Shown: positions 1-11,661, counted from the stretch's first letter. The stretch: DNA of 18,818 nucleotides from Conidiobolus incongruus B7586 (GCA_000697335.1 JNEM01014999.1:1-18818), one strand, 5' to 3'. The notes: generated by a model not told the origin, from the sequence alone. Program-made: numbers and translations.

Positions 1-2593
1 ATTTTATTATAAAAGATATTTTATTTAATTATATATTAGTAAATTTTATTTACTATTGTTATTTTAGTTTTTATAAGCTTTGATTAAATTATAAGGTAAT
101 TTTTTATATTCTTATTAATAAAACTAGGCTAAAATCTCAGTATATATAATATAGTTAAATAACTGATATTAGATATTTTGACAATAATTTAACTAATACA
201 AAAAGTTTTTTATTAATATTTTATGTTATTATTAATTAAAAAAAATAATAAAAATTAATTTTATAGGTTTTAATAAGTACTTTCTTTTATAGTTATATAA
301 AAATTTATCTAATAATAAATAGTGGATTTAAATAAAATATTATTTTTATAATCTTTTTGTAAATCATGAATACTTTGAAATAATTTGTAGCCAAATTTTA
401 ATAATACAAAAATAAAAAATTTTGATAACGACTATATGGTATAAATATAGTTAAATAAAAAATTGTTAAAGATGATTTATTAATGAATCAAAAATATTAT
501 ATATATACATATATATATTTATTCTCCTATTAATTTTGTACATAGTTTTTTTGAAACTAATTATACGTTTGAAAAATGAGAAATTAAAAAATTTCCCTTT
601 GTTGTTGTGGAAATAAAAAATTGAAAAATTTTAAATATCGAAAATTTACTTAATTTTATTGTAATTAGGAAGAAGATATTATTCAATAATTTTTTATTTT
701 TCTTCAGATAAATAATAACAATGGTAATTAATTGAATTATATATTTGATATAATAATTGATTAGAGGTGGAGTTATAAACTAGTCAAAGAATTTAATAAA
801 TGCTTTTTGAATTTTGAATTGCATAATCTAAATGAGATGCATGAGAATTACCTAAAAATTGAATTAATATTAAGAAATTTTAAAAGTGAAAAAAAATGGA
901 AAAACTCATCACTAATTATTTTAAAAATGATACTACTTGTAAGATAGTGAGTTATATTTATCAATAGATCATTAAATAGAATTAAGCGAAATATTTTTGT
1001 CTATAGCGTTTTCATATTTCAATATATTTATAACAATAATGCATACACGCTTGCATTACAAATTTTCAAATTATAATATAACTTACTAAATATAGAAATT
1101 GTTTTTGGTATTTTAAATCGAATGATAAAATCGAATCAAATTGTTATATTTATGATTAAATTTAAAAGTTCCATGATTGTTCACAATATATGGTTAATTC
1201 ACATTTGATCAATTTTGCTTTCACAGCGGAATTGTCAACGTTTGCACAAGAAATTATCAACAAACAAATAGGTATCAACTCCCAATTCAAATTTTCGATA
1301 TACATCTATAATTTACCATCATGCAGCTTATTCAATATAACATCATCAATCCAGATTTAATTCTAAATAGCAATTATTTTCACAAATTATGTTATTTTCA
1401 ATGCAAAAAAGCTCTCATTAAATTTTTTATTATAGAGATTGAGAATGAAGAGAGGGTTATTTGGTTAAAACAGTGCATAATGATGCATTCATTGATAATT
1501 AATATTCAAATTAATACCTATTCAGTTACGAATTTGGAAATATGACAATATAATTAAAAATAATGATAGGTATCTAGTTTGATATTTAGTATATGATATA
1601 ATAATCTCAAAAATAAAGTATGTGATAGAAATGAAAAGCTACAATTCCTTGCAATAGATTCAAAATTAGCAATACCTATTTCTAGAAGCCAGTTTAAGAC
1701 ATTATTTATATTGAGTATTTATGTGTGCTAATCGATGTTTGTTTACATTTCAGTCATTTATATTAATATGATAACATTCAAAGCTATAGAATTTTAATAA
1801 ATATAATTTTGAATATGGTCGAGCTATTTATTGGAAATAGAATTTGGAATTTTACAATAGGAAATATTTGAAATATAAATTATTGTTATCTAGACTTAAA
1901 AAAAGATAAATAATGAATATGTTAATAAACAACGTTTATTTCTAGTTAATTTGAACCTTAATATAATAATATTTCAGAAAATAATATCTAATTGTTAAAT
2001 TCTTAATATTTAACTAAACTGAAAATTGGAGAATGAAATTAATAACATGGAAATTAAATGGAGAAATTACCATATTTATACTATTCGGGTTATTGGATAA
2101 TATTTTGTTGAAAAAATTGTATATACAATTGATCCATGTTGAATATAATGATTTAAAATATTTAGAATAATTTAGCTCATAATATTATATATTGATGAAA
2201 AAATTAAATATATTACAACTAATATTTCATTTTCGCTCAAATTAACCAGAATAATGTAATAAAAAAGTTTATTATTTAAATCAAGATATAGAAACATTTG
2301 TTACGAAATAATATTTCTTACCTCACCTATTATAAATTTTGCATAGTATTTTATTGGGCCGAATCTTAAAATTTAAACTTAGATATTGATTAATATAAAG
2401 TTCATAATAACTTCAAATGGTTAAAAATATTAAATATATGTTTACCTTGAAATAAAAGAAGATACAGATATTAATATATATTACATTTAGTCACTAATTC
2501 TAAATGATTAAATATTATTTTTTTTTGTTTGATTAATCAAAAACAAACGTTTATATTGTAGAGAATAATTAGCGTAAACAATTATTTATATGC
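1..2593. other. AT-rich left flank without a supported gene
   Basis: This stretch is strongly AT-rich and carries stop codons at high density in all frames. The only patch that stands out is about 1190-1545, slightly richer in G+C. It holds a 56-codon open frame starting at 1190 (ending at 1360) and an overlapping 74-codon frame starting at 1321, in different frames. Neither shows a recognisable domain, and open frames of this size are expected by chance in a sequence this long. I see no tRNA, rRNA or transposon signature. The last few hundred bases before the zinc-cluster gene are its 3' flank. Confidence 0.6.
498..518. repeat. AT dinucleotide microsatellite
   Basis: A run of alternating T and A about 21 bp long, interrupted once by C at 508. 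It is a simple repeat, self-complementary and prone to length change. No function is implied. Confidence 0.8.
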
Positions 2594-2599
2594 TTTATT
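2594..2599 (-). terminator. Candidate poly(A) signal of the minus-strand zinc-cluster gene
   Basis: The plus strand reads TTTATT here, which is AATAAA on the minus strand, about 111 bases past the stop codon. The paralogous gene at 11662-12408 has an AATAAA at a very similar distance (about 106 bases). That makes the assignment reasonable, although this hexamer is common by chance in DNA this AT-rich. Confidence 0.4.
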
Positions 2600-2709
2600 A
2601 ATTTAAATATCCAGTATTTTGATAATATATTATGTTATATGAAGATAAGGCAATGGTAATTCGAGACATGTTATTTGCCAGATTGATGATATGATAATTT
2701 TGAAATTGA

Positions 2710-3393
2710 TTATTTGAAAATCATATACTTATTAATAAAATCCAATATCTTGATAGAGTCGTTATAGTCTTTATCAAAATGTGTTGGAATGGGCAATGTT
2801 GCTAAGACTTTCATTGCGTTTTTGAGCTCGGTTTGTGTAGCTTCTGACTTAGGATTCAAAGATAGCCAAATTTTAGATGCAGTTGTCATACATGTGAGTA
2901 GAAACTCAAAGTAAATGGATTTAGGTTGACTAATACGAATCATTAGATCGGAGTACGAAATAATATACAGATGAGGATTCAAATAGTTCATGTAGTCATG
3001 TAAACTACTTATTTCATATAAAAATGAGGGGCAGCTTGCTCCTGCAGGTGATAGGAGAGGAGAAGACTGACCAGAAGAAGGGAAAGGGCACATCATTTCA
3101 TCTGGAAAATCAACAAGTCCTGAGCAAAAAACTGGGCCTGAGGTAGGTGATAGGGAATAGTCGTTGGACCATGTGGGAATTGGGACGGGTTCTAGAGGAT
3201 AGGCACAGAAAGGTTTTGATTTAGGACCTCTCTTTTTCTTGGGAATCAAAAATGTGCAATCAATTTGTTTCTTCTTGCAAGTTGAGCATCCTAATGGGTT
3301 CATATCGCATTTTGTTTTCGATTTAAAGCATTGGTCGCAAGCTTTCTTTCCCGAGGAGGTGGAGATTTGAGTAGTTGTTGAGGTTTCAATCAT
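2710..3393 (-). CDS. Compact Zn2Cys6 zinc-cluster transcription factor (227 aa)
   Basis: Predicted nuclear DNA-binding regulator. Residues 19-46 form a Gal4-type binuclear zinc cluster, C19-X2-C22-X6-C29-X6-C36-X2-C39-X6-C46, opening ACDQC and followed by a basic tail KKKRGPKSK (52-60). Residues 61-130 are a Ser/Pro/Gly-rich linker with no clear coiled coil. Residues 131-227 hold a hydrophobic block (YLNP, LLTCM) resembling the first part of the fungal-TF middle homology region. Family members usually run to 500 residues or more, so this one is short. Compared with Gal4, the Arg after the second Cys is Phe23 and the first DNA-contacting Lys is Ser25; the second (Lys26) and the loop Pro33 are kept. 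The ATG has A at -3, and a TATA box lies about 90 bases upstream. Coding G+C is about 40%, far above the spacer. The closest relative visible is the gene at 11662. Target genes cannot be told from sequence. Confidence 0.9.
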   Translation of the reverse strand: MIETSTTTQISTSSGKKACDQCFKSKTKCDMNPLGCSTCKKKQIDCTFLIPKKKRGPKSKPFCAYPLEPVPIPTWSNDYSLSPTSGPVFCSGLVDFPDEMMCPFPSSGQSSPLLSPAGASCPSFLYEISSLHDYMNYLNPHLYIISYSDLMIRISQPKSIYFEFLLTCMTTASKIWLSLNPKSEATQTELKNAMKVLATLPIPTHFDKDYNDSIKILDFINKYMIFK

Positions 3394-3473
3394 AGTTGTA
3401 ATGAGGAAATAGCAACTTCACAAAATGTGAGAAATAGTTTGTTAAGATTTATTTAAGTTTAAGGTCAAGCAAA

Positions 3474-3514
3474 GGTCCCTTTATATACATTTTTGAACCT
3501 ATCAAATAGGGACC
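3474..3514. promoter_or_regulatory. Inverted repeat GGTCCCT / AGGGACC bracketing the TATA box
   Basis: GGTCCCT at 3474-3480 is the exact reverse complement of AGGGACC at 3508-3514, with 27 bp between. The TATA box of the minus-strand zinc-cluster gene overlaps the left arm by one base and otherwise lies within the spacer. Arms with five G/C pairs are unlikely by chance in this base composition. It could be an operator for a dimeric regulator or a structure near the transcript start. Which protein binds, if any, is unknown. Another GGTC lies close by at 3463-3466. Confidence 0.4.
3480..3487 (-). promoter_or_regulatory. TATA box of the minus-strand zinc-cluster gene
   Basis: The minus strand reads TATATAAA here, 87-94 bases upstream of the ATG at 3393. 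That predicts a 5' leader of some 50-60 bases. A/T words are common in this window, but this one sits in a locally GC-richer stretch at a plausible distance. Confidence 0.5.
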
Positions 3515-3860
3515 AGTTTAAATTTCAACAACGTGGTTTCAATTGTACACCCACCCCAGGTCATTATTATTAGTAAATCCGACAATGATTTTGAAATTAA
3601 TTTATACCAAATAGGTTATATAAACCAACAATATTTATCTCCTTCAAAAACAAGTAAATTGAGAAATTTTGAAAACTGATCCAAATAAAATATTAAATAT
3701 TCATATAATAAAAATTAATCAATTTTAAAACTATAAATATAGTTTACGTAGTCAATTAAGTAATATTGTAATTCCAAATATAGATATATCCCATTGGACA
3801 TTTCCGGGTTGAACCATTATTCCTCGAAATCCCCCTCCGAAAAAAATTTATCCAAACTTC
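3488..3860 (-). promoter_or_regulatory. GC-richer upstream promoter region of the minus-strand gene
   Basis: Upstream of the TATA box the G+C content is higher than in the deep spacer, with C-rich tracts ACACCCACCCCAGG (3547-3560) and CCCCCTCC (3831-3838), and a TTCCGG at 3802-3807. CGG triplets are the usual half-site of Zn2Cys6 proteins, and a TTCCGG also lies upstream of the paralogue. This is a likely upstream activating region. Individual sites are guesses. Confidence 0.35.
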
Positions 3861-6800
3861 TAAATTTAGAAAACTAACAAATTTAAGCCGCATAAATCTT
3901 TATCAAGAAGATTAATAGAAAATTTCTTGACTATCCAATTATCCATAATCAATAACTCAGGATGAAAATCAATTAGAACATAATCATTATTATATGGGAA
4001 ATATTATTGGTAATTAAAAATCAAATCTTGAAAAATTTGAGACATATTCCTTAATTTAGTGAAAGGAATTATTCAATCTTTACTGGATGATCTCACACTT
4101 CACATCACCTTCGCTAAGTAGGGTAACACTTGGTAAATCTTCTAAATTCCGTTATATTGCTGTGATCTTGTTTTATACTATTATAGAAATTTCACGATAA
4201 TTAAAAAAATTTTGATTGTAATTTGTTAAAATAATCTGCTAATTATTGCATAAATTAATAATAAATTCAAATTTATAAAAATTGAATTGATTCGAATTTG
4301 AGGTAATTATCAAGGTTCGGAAATAACTTACTAAATATATCTAGTCTATATATTTTTATAATTTTATATTACTAGAGAGAATTTTTAGGTTTAATTATAA
4401 TTTAACTAGGGATTGTTAATTTTATATTCATCATTTTTAAACTATGTAAAAAAACAAGACTGAATAACTAGTTGAGAGGTGATATCATTGTTTGTTCGTG
4501 AGATTTCATGTAGAAATCAAATTACCCACAGATTTTATTTTTAAATTTGATTTATAAATAAAATTATTTGTTATTTATTTTCAATTTTGACTTAATGATC
4601 TCAGTATTTGATTAAATATTATATCAGAATAAAATCGTACCTTTTATAATATGATTATGATTTTTAAAACTTCTATCCATACTAATTAGAAAATTTATAA
4701 ATAAATAGAACATAATTTATGTCAAATGATTATAATAGAGTTATGGGAATAAAAATCAATCACATTGAATATAAATCATTAACATCCAAGAAAAATATTA
4801 TTATGGTAATGTGTTTTGATAGCTGAAATTTATTCAGTAATATATTGATAGTTATTTTTAAAAATTATTAATATATTATTACGTATTTATTTATTTTCAA
4901 ATATCCGCCAATTAATAATATTTTTTTATATTTCATATGTGAATGATTTAATTTAACTCATTTTATTTAATCTATACTTGAAATCAAGTTAATATAATAA
5001 AATTAATTCAATAATTTTATTTTTCATTTACAGTATATAATCTCATGATAACAGATATATTTTAAATAAGATGTACCAACTCGGGGACCGATTTATGGCA
5101 TCATTTTAATAAAATATTATATATGGATTAAACAGTTAAATTGAATCAGTTAAAATCTACAGGACTGGAAAGTTTAAATAACCTAATTAAGGAAGTTTTC
5201 AATTAATATTAATGTAAATTTACAGATAAATTTCGGATATAATAAATAATTTAGCAATAGATATCATTTCTTTGTTAATTAAATAATTAATTAGTCTAAA
5301 CTGGGAAATTTTTGGCCCGAAATGCTAGAAAACGTGAATTTATAAATTTAAATCAAATCTTTTGCAATTATTATGAATAGCAGTCACCCATTTAATTAAT
5401 CAGTAATCATTATGATATCCATCCATTCCCAAATCAGGTAATCCTCCTAGAAACTTGTATTACTAAGTGTTTAAAGATATTTTCAAGTTAAGCAATCAAA
5501 ATTAAACTCCGTGCAAATATTTAAATTTTTTCAATATCTTGTCATTTAGTCCTTTTAAAAGTGGTTGTAAAATAATTCATTTGATAACAATTATAACAAA
5601 TACATACAGTAAATAATAATGCTCTAGTTGTTATAATGCATCCACCTTTATAATGTTTAATCAACTCTATTAAAAATCGTTTTATTTTATAATGAATAAT
5701 TTATACTATAACATGTAAATTAAACAAATAATTGATGTACCAATCTCTTAGCATTATTTTATATTTTATTAAGTCAGAGCTAACGTGAATATTAGTTATA
5801 TTAATTAGAGTTACTGGACATTCAGAAGTTTAAAGAATTTTGGCTATTTTCATTTCTTCAATCTTATTATATCTTGGCAAATATTTAGCATTGATTATAA
5901 TCACAAAGTATGACAATATATATTTAAAGTATGTTATAATCCATTAGTATTACTAAATAACTTAAATAACGTTGAGAAATTATCAAAATTGATAATAGTA
6001 TTATTGTTCACTATTTAATCAAATTTTTGTTTCAAGTGGTGGTGCTAAAAATTATGTTTTGATGCACTGTAATTATACACAGCCATAATCCAGATTTTGG
6101 TTTGAAATAAGTAATAGAGCCAATGCTACTATTATTACATTGTCACAAAGACTTTTCAGACTATAAATGCTGGTGATTTCATATTTTCTCTAATATGGTA
6201 AAAATTACGAAGCTTTAGTATATTTTTTAAACTTTGACTGAAATTAGCATTATCACCACAATAATTTAAGAACTGAAGTTAAATTATATGATTTTTAATA
6301 AGAGATAAATATTAATTTTATTTATAATATATTTTAACTGATATTTGAGAACATGGAATGAATTGTGAATAATAAATCAATATAATACATCTATATGTTT
6401 GAACTTGTGTAAAATAGCCTAAGCATTATATTTCATTTTCCAGATTTTGATTTAAATTAAATATCATTTTAATTAATTAATTACTATACTTATTTTAGTA
6501 AACACCGCTTCTTGACAATATAATTTATGTAAATTATTAGAAAAATACATTTTCAATTTTGATGTTGATATTAAAATCAAATTAAAATTTGAAATTTGAC
6601 TATTATCTCTACATCTTTATGTATTAGGATAAAATTTGGAATTGATAATACAATTAAACAGTATACTATTTATATTTAATTACAGGATGATTTCATTAAT
6701 TTCAAATCATGTAGTGAATATATCTTAGAATCTAATATAAATTCATCTAAATAATTCAAGCTTCGCTTACTAATATGTATAATAAGTGAATGATTGTCAA

Positions 6801-9800
6801 TTTCAAATAGATTTTCAATCAAATTTCCCCTAGGTTTAAATATATTTCATTAAAAGTATACAAATCGCTGGAGTAAGTTGAATTAGTAATATAATAATAA
6901 TAAATAAAATTGCTTTATATAGCTTCCAATTAATATACTACTTTTAAAATACTAATTGGCTGGAGCTAGTATATAAGGAAATTTAACTGCGACTTATTTA
7001 TTTAAATCAAGTGTTCATAGGTTTGACATAACATTACTAATATCAAACCATTCGGCTGTTATTAGTAATTTTAATACTACATTTGTTCTTAATATACTAT
7101 GAAATTAATATTTTAACCTTATATTAATTTTTGAAATAAAATCTATAAAATCATTTTCGGATAAACTATAGATAATTATTATTAATCAATCCATTATATT
7201 TTTAAGATAGATAAGATATAAGAATTGTATAAATAATTCAATGATGCTACGTTGCATTGAAACTATGTCTAATAAAATAGTTATTTTAGTAAGTTTATTT
7301 ATATTTACTATAGATCATAATTTGTTTAAGTTCTCATAATAAGTTCTGGATTTTATCCTTGATGCCTATTTTGAATATAAAATTTTTCATTCAAAATGTT
7401 AATAAAATTAAATAATCCGAAAATGATTATGGATTTTAGAGACATATATAATATGTGAAAATCATATAACAGTGCCATTGTTTTCAATTTTAACAAAAAA
7501 TTTAAATTAACGAAAATCAGGAATTTATGTCTTAATAAATTCATATTAATTCCTTTCTATTAGATGTAAAAAAAGTAAAAATTTTAATTTTAACTAGTAA
7601 AAATAAATGAGCTGATATCATTACGCATTATTCAATTAAAATTTTAAACCAATCTGAAATCAATAATTTCAATTATTTATTATTATATCATAGGAATTGG
7701 TTTATCTGAAATTGAATTGATCCAAAGGATTTAGCCTAAATTAAATTGAATGCTAGTTAAATCAGTTTAATTGGTTCTAATATATCGATATTTGCCATCA
7801 AATTAATATATTGTATTTTTATTTCTGATTATTATCTTATTATCAAAATTAGGCATTTTACCCAATTACTAACAAATTGAATTCATTGATTTTAATTAAT
7901 AACTGATTTTGAATTTCAAAAAATGAGCTAATGAATCAAATATTAACAATTAAAATAATTAAAAAATAATGATAACGTATTTAATAAAATCCGAATCCTT
8001 AATTTAGCAGTAACTTACTAGGTATATTGTATTCATATTTATACAATTTAGTCTTGTAAAAAGAAAATCTAATAAAACCAAAATTGAGACTACATTGAAT
8101 CATTCTAAAATTATACCAATTATCATTCATTGAAAGTTGCCATAATCTTTATTTTATTAATCATATATTCAGACCTTTCTAGAGATATTTCTTTATTTAT
8201 CCTTAATAATATAGAAAAAATAGTAGAATAAATGTGGTCCATAATTTTTATATTGCATTTTTATCTTAAATACTGCAAAATATTGATTTTAAAATAGATA
8301 GTAATGCAAAATTATAATTTAACTTCTACAACATTTCATTCAATAATACTGATCTCATATGAGTTATATTAAATAATATCTGTTTTAAAATACTAAGTAT
8401 TCTAAATTACAATATCATTTACAATTAATACATTATTTATTTTATTCCATATGTGATCTGTACTATTGAATGAGATGCTCCAGAAACTACATAATAATTA
8501 CAAATAAATTTTTGATTCTGCAACAAAAAAAATTATATGAATAAATTGTATTGTTTTAAATACTAATTAATACTCTATTGTTTATTCAAATGAAATTATA
8601 TATATCAGATATTGAAAAATATTATTACTAATATCCTTATAGATATTTCAAAATAATTAACTGCTTGTTAGTGTTATTTTATAAAATTATTATTATCGAT
8701 ATTTCCAAAAAAATAGGTTATATATAAAAATATCAGACTCTATATATTTTTTTCATTATTTTCACCATTTTAATATGAAGATTAAAATGTACCTAATATC
8801 AATTGTAGCCTGAGTTATATTTCTCACTATGACAACGTTGATATTTCCAATCATGAACTTTGACCAAATATTATTAAAGACTCTAAGTTATACAAATATA
8901 ATGTAATATTTCCATTATTAGAATGAAATTGATTAGGTAATGAATTTTATTAGTATACCAAATATCATTAAAATGATATTCAATACAAAAGCAAATTACT
9001 AATATCATAGTAATTCATATTGGATTAATTTTTTGCTAATTTATTTGTATTTTTGTATTTCACATATTATTGGATCTCGGTTCTTCAAAAATTATAGTTT
9101 ACATATTATAGATTCAAAATAAAATCATCAACTTTTAAAATAAAAAATATACATAAGGCTAGTATACATTAGTTTAAATTAATGTTTATTGAGATTCTAT
9201 AAATAAACAGAGTGTTTAATAGAAGAAATGACTGAACCAGTAAATATGATCTTTATTTGTGAAAATGCTCCAACCAAGCTCATTGATTGGTTCATTCATT
9301 TAAAATGAAAACTAAAGGGAAATAATTTTTTCCTTAACCTTTATGATATTTTAATCAAATTTCAAATGATTAAATGATAATTTACAGATACTTAATTGGG
9401 GATATTATATCAAATATATAACTCAATATAACGTACACGGCACATTATTGTTTTATATAAATAAACTTTAAAAATCATAATCAATATGTGAATAATTAAC
9501 TTCAAAAAGTAAATATATTAATTTTTTCATTACTTTATATATATATATATATATATATTCTTAATATTTTTATTATTATAAAAATTCAGCACATGTTAAT
9601 AATACATTGATTTTCAAAGTAAAAATAAATATTTCATTTTATTGATTTCTTGATTAGAATAAATTGTATACAATATTCTTTACAAATTAGAATAATATTA
9701 TTTAATATATTTGGATAATTACGCGAATCAATTCTATACTAATGTGATTAATTAATAATATATAAAATTCATAGTTAATATATTTTATGATTAGGATTAC

Positions 9801-11300
9801 AATATATATTATCTAAATATATCAAGTTAATCAACTAATTCTTGAATTATAATTAAATGAGTTATATACTTTATCAGCAATATCACTTCGAACGATATAC
9901 TTTTATAAAATTATAGTTTATACAAGAACATTATAGCTGGAAATTATACAATATTAAATTTTCCAAAAAAAACATAATCAAAAAAATATTAGTTTATTTA
10001 ATGAAGTGAATACTTTTTAATATGCTATGTTTCGAAAAAGAATAATAATATTCAATATATTATTTTATATGTTAAATAACCCATGTTAAATATTACTAAA
10101 CAACAAATTTTATAATGCATAAAATGTATACTCATTATTAAATTTTGTAATTAAGGTTTAAAAATATTTGTGATAAGATCTTAATAAAACGCCTATATTT
10201 GCAACTTAAAAAATGATAAATATCTTTAAATTTTTAGCACTAGATTGGTAATAATATTATGTTATTAAAATTTATCAATATTATGACATAAATGCATGTA
10301 ATTTTGATTAATAAGTGAAAATTTTGAAAGATTGGTTATAAAATCCAATATATAAAATTTAGCGATACTATATTGTTTATAATTTATTATAGAAAGAGTC
10401 GATCCGATAGTATTAAATAAAATTAAAATTAGTTGAGAAATTCAAATGCTTATATTAATATGTGAACGTGGTTTATATTATTAAATTATTAACAAATTAC
10501 ATGCTTGATTCGAATCATTTTCAAGTTAAATGAAATTCACATTTTTATCATTTATATTGTCCATAGAATATATGGAATATTCAATTTAATTCCTTACTAA
10601 TATTATCAATACCCTTATGTTATTTTTATAAATTTTCCAAAATTGGATATTTAATCGAATTTGTATTTAATTAGTTCAATTATATCACATTTTTACTAAC
10701 AATCATTAATCAATTTCACATTTGTTCATATTATTAGTAAATTTTCTCATTAGCTAGATTTCCATCCTTGAATAATTTAAAATTTAATTAAAAGATTATA
10801 TATTATATTGTACAATAGTCCTATATTGAATAATCTAATAAATTTTCCTTTAAATGAATAATTTATTTAGATAATAAATCAAAAAATTGCATATCTACCA
10901 TTTTATATGAATGTAAGGCAAAGTATTTCAAATTATTCCATAACTTTATTTGTATTAATTCATCCTTTTTAGTAAAATGTATATAGAATTCTAAATTAAG
11001 ATCTATATTAACATTATATGATTTGAATATTTATCCATAATTAATATAAAAAATTGGTATCAAAATCACTTAATTAATTTCAAATTGTAGCTTCATAAAA
11101 TATATTAAAACATGAAGAATTAGCGTTTTATATTGATTTCTTAATGTCTCAGTATACTCCAACTTTGATTTCATAATTTCATCATCTAGCATTTGAAATT
11201 CTAGATAAAATTATGAAAATAACATTAAATTGAGAATAACTTGTATTAAAAGATAAAATACGCAGAAGATAATATTGATGATGGTTTAGCTAATCAATTG
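3861..11300. other. Long AT-rich spacer between two divergent regulator genes
   Basis: This stretch has no gene I can support. It is mostly 13-25% G+C by eye and dense in stops on both strands. Several short GC-richer pockets break it up, at roughly 4080-4200, 5380-5480, 6030-6180 and 9225-9310. Each carries stop-to-stop frames of about 30-45 codons with mixed codon use, but no recognisable domain, and other frames of the same pockets look equally protein-like. No tRNA, rRNA, terminal repeats, target-site duplications or transposase motifs were seen. The 63-codon minus-strand frame at 7353-7544 is low-complexity and most likely chance. Confidence 0.6.
9536..9558. repeat. AT dinucleotide microsatellite
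   Basis: A perfect TA/AT alternation of 23 bp in the middle of the spacer, the longest uninterrupted one in the window. Likely length-polymorphic. No further function is indicated. Confidence 0.85.
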
Positions 11301-11450
11301 AACGCTAAATTAGAAACAAGGAGATTATTATAAGACTAATTAGGATTCAAGGAAAGAAATGAATGTGAAATTTGTCGATCCTTAATAATTTAGGAGATTT
11401 CACTAATACCTAAGTGCAAATCAAACTTACTTGTTAAACCTTTTCAAACA

Positions 11451-11483
11451 GTGAATTAACCCTATGAACGAGGTTATATTCAC
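11451..11483. promoter_or_regulatory. Bulged inverted repeat upstream of the plus-strand zinc-cluster gene
   Basis: GTGAATTAACC (11451-11461) pairs with GGTTATATTCAC (11472-11483), whose reverse complement is GTGAATATAACC. The arms match over 11 bases with one extra base in the right arm, around a 10-base loop. It lies 179-211 bases upstream of the ATG, probably upstream of the transcript, so a protein-binding palindrome is likelier than an RNA hairpin. A TTCCGG motif follows at 11513-11518. Confidence 0.4.
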
Positions 11484-11592
11484 TTTAAGTAAATCATGCT
11501 CATGGTATTACGTTCCGGTTTCTATATCTTATTTCCTATTCAAGTCAGCTCCTCCAGTTCTTTGATTAGTTTACTAACATTCCTTAGCTAAC

Positions 11593-11600
11593 TATTTAAA
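11593..11600 (+). promoter_or_regulatory. TATA-like element of the plus-strand zinc-cluster gene
   Basis: TATTTAAA lies 62-69 bases before the ATG at 11662, in a locally GC-richer stretch (about 11320-11660) that reads as the promoter. The predicted leader is short, about 30-40 bases. The match to the TATA consensus is imperfect and the call is tentative. Confidence 0.35.
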
Positions 11601-11661
11601 ACCCACTAAATCACTCCAATATTGCGAATTATCCTGTTTCTTAAATATTATTAATTTAAAA

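Noticed and set aside
1321-1545. 74-codon plus-strand open frame beginning MQLIQYNIIN
   Set aside because: An open frame of this length is expected about once or twice by chance in 18.8 kb at this composition. No domain, no promoter and an overlapping rival frame.
2590-2715. 40-codon minus-strand frame just past the first gene's stop, considered as a continuation exon
   Set aside because: No acceptor AG lies between the possible donor and this frame, and the paralogue ends at the same aligned residue without it.
4087-4200. 37-codon plus-strand frame with protein-like codon mix (MISHFTSPSLSRVTLG)
   Set aside because: The opposite strand of the same GC-richer pocket looks equally protein-like, so the impression comes from composition. 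No recognisable domain.
7353-7544. 63-codon minus-strand open frame
   Set aside because: Composed mainly of Leu, Ile, Phe, Asn and Lys, the codons random AT-rich DNA yields. No motif and no G+C rise.
8961-8980. Perfect 9-bp inverted repeat AATATCATT/AATGATATT
   Set aside because: Arms are nearly all A/T; several such hairpins are expected by chance in the window.
9228-9308. 26-codon plus-strand frame starting MTEPVNMIFICENAP
   Set aside because: Too short to judge, with no homology recognised and no promoter or poly(A) context beyond chance AT words.
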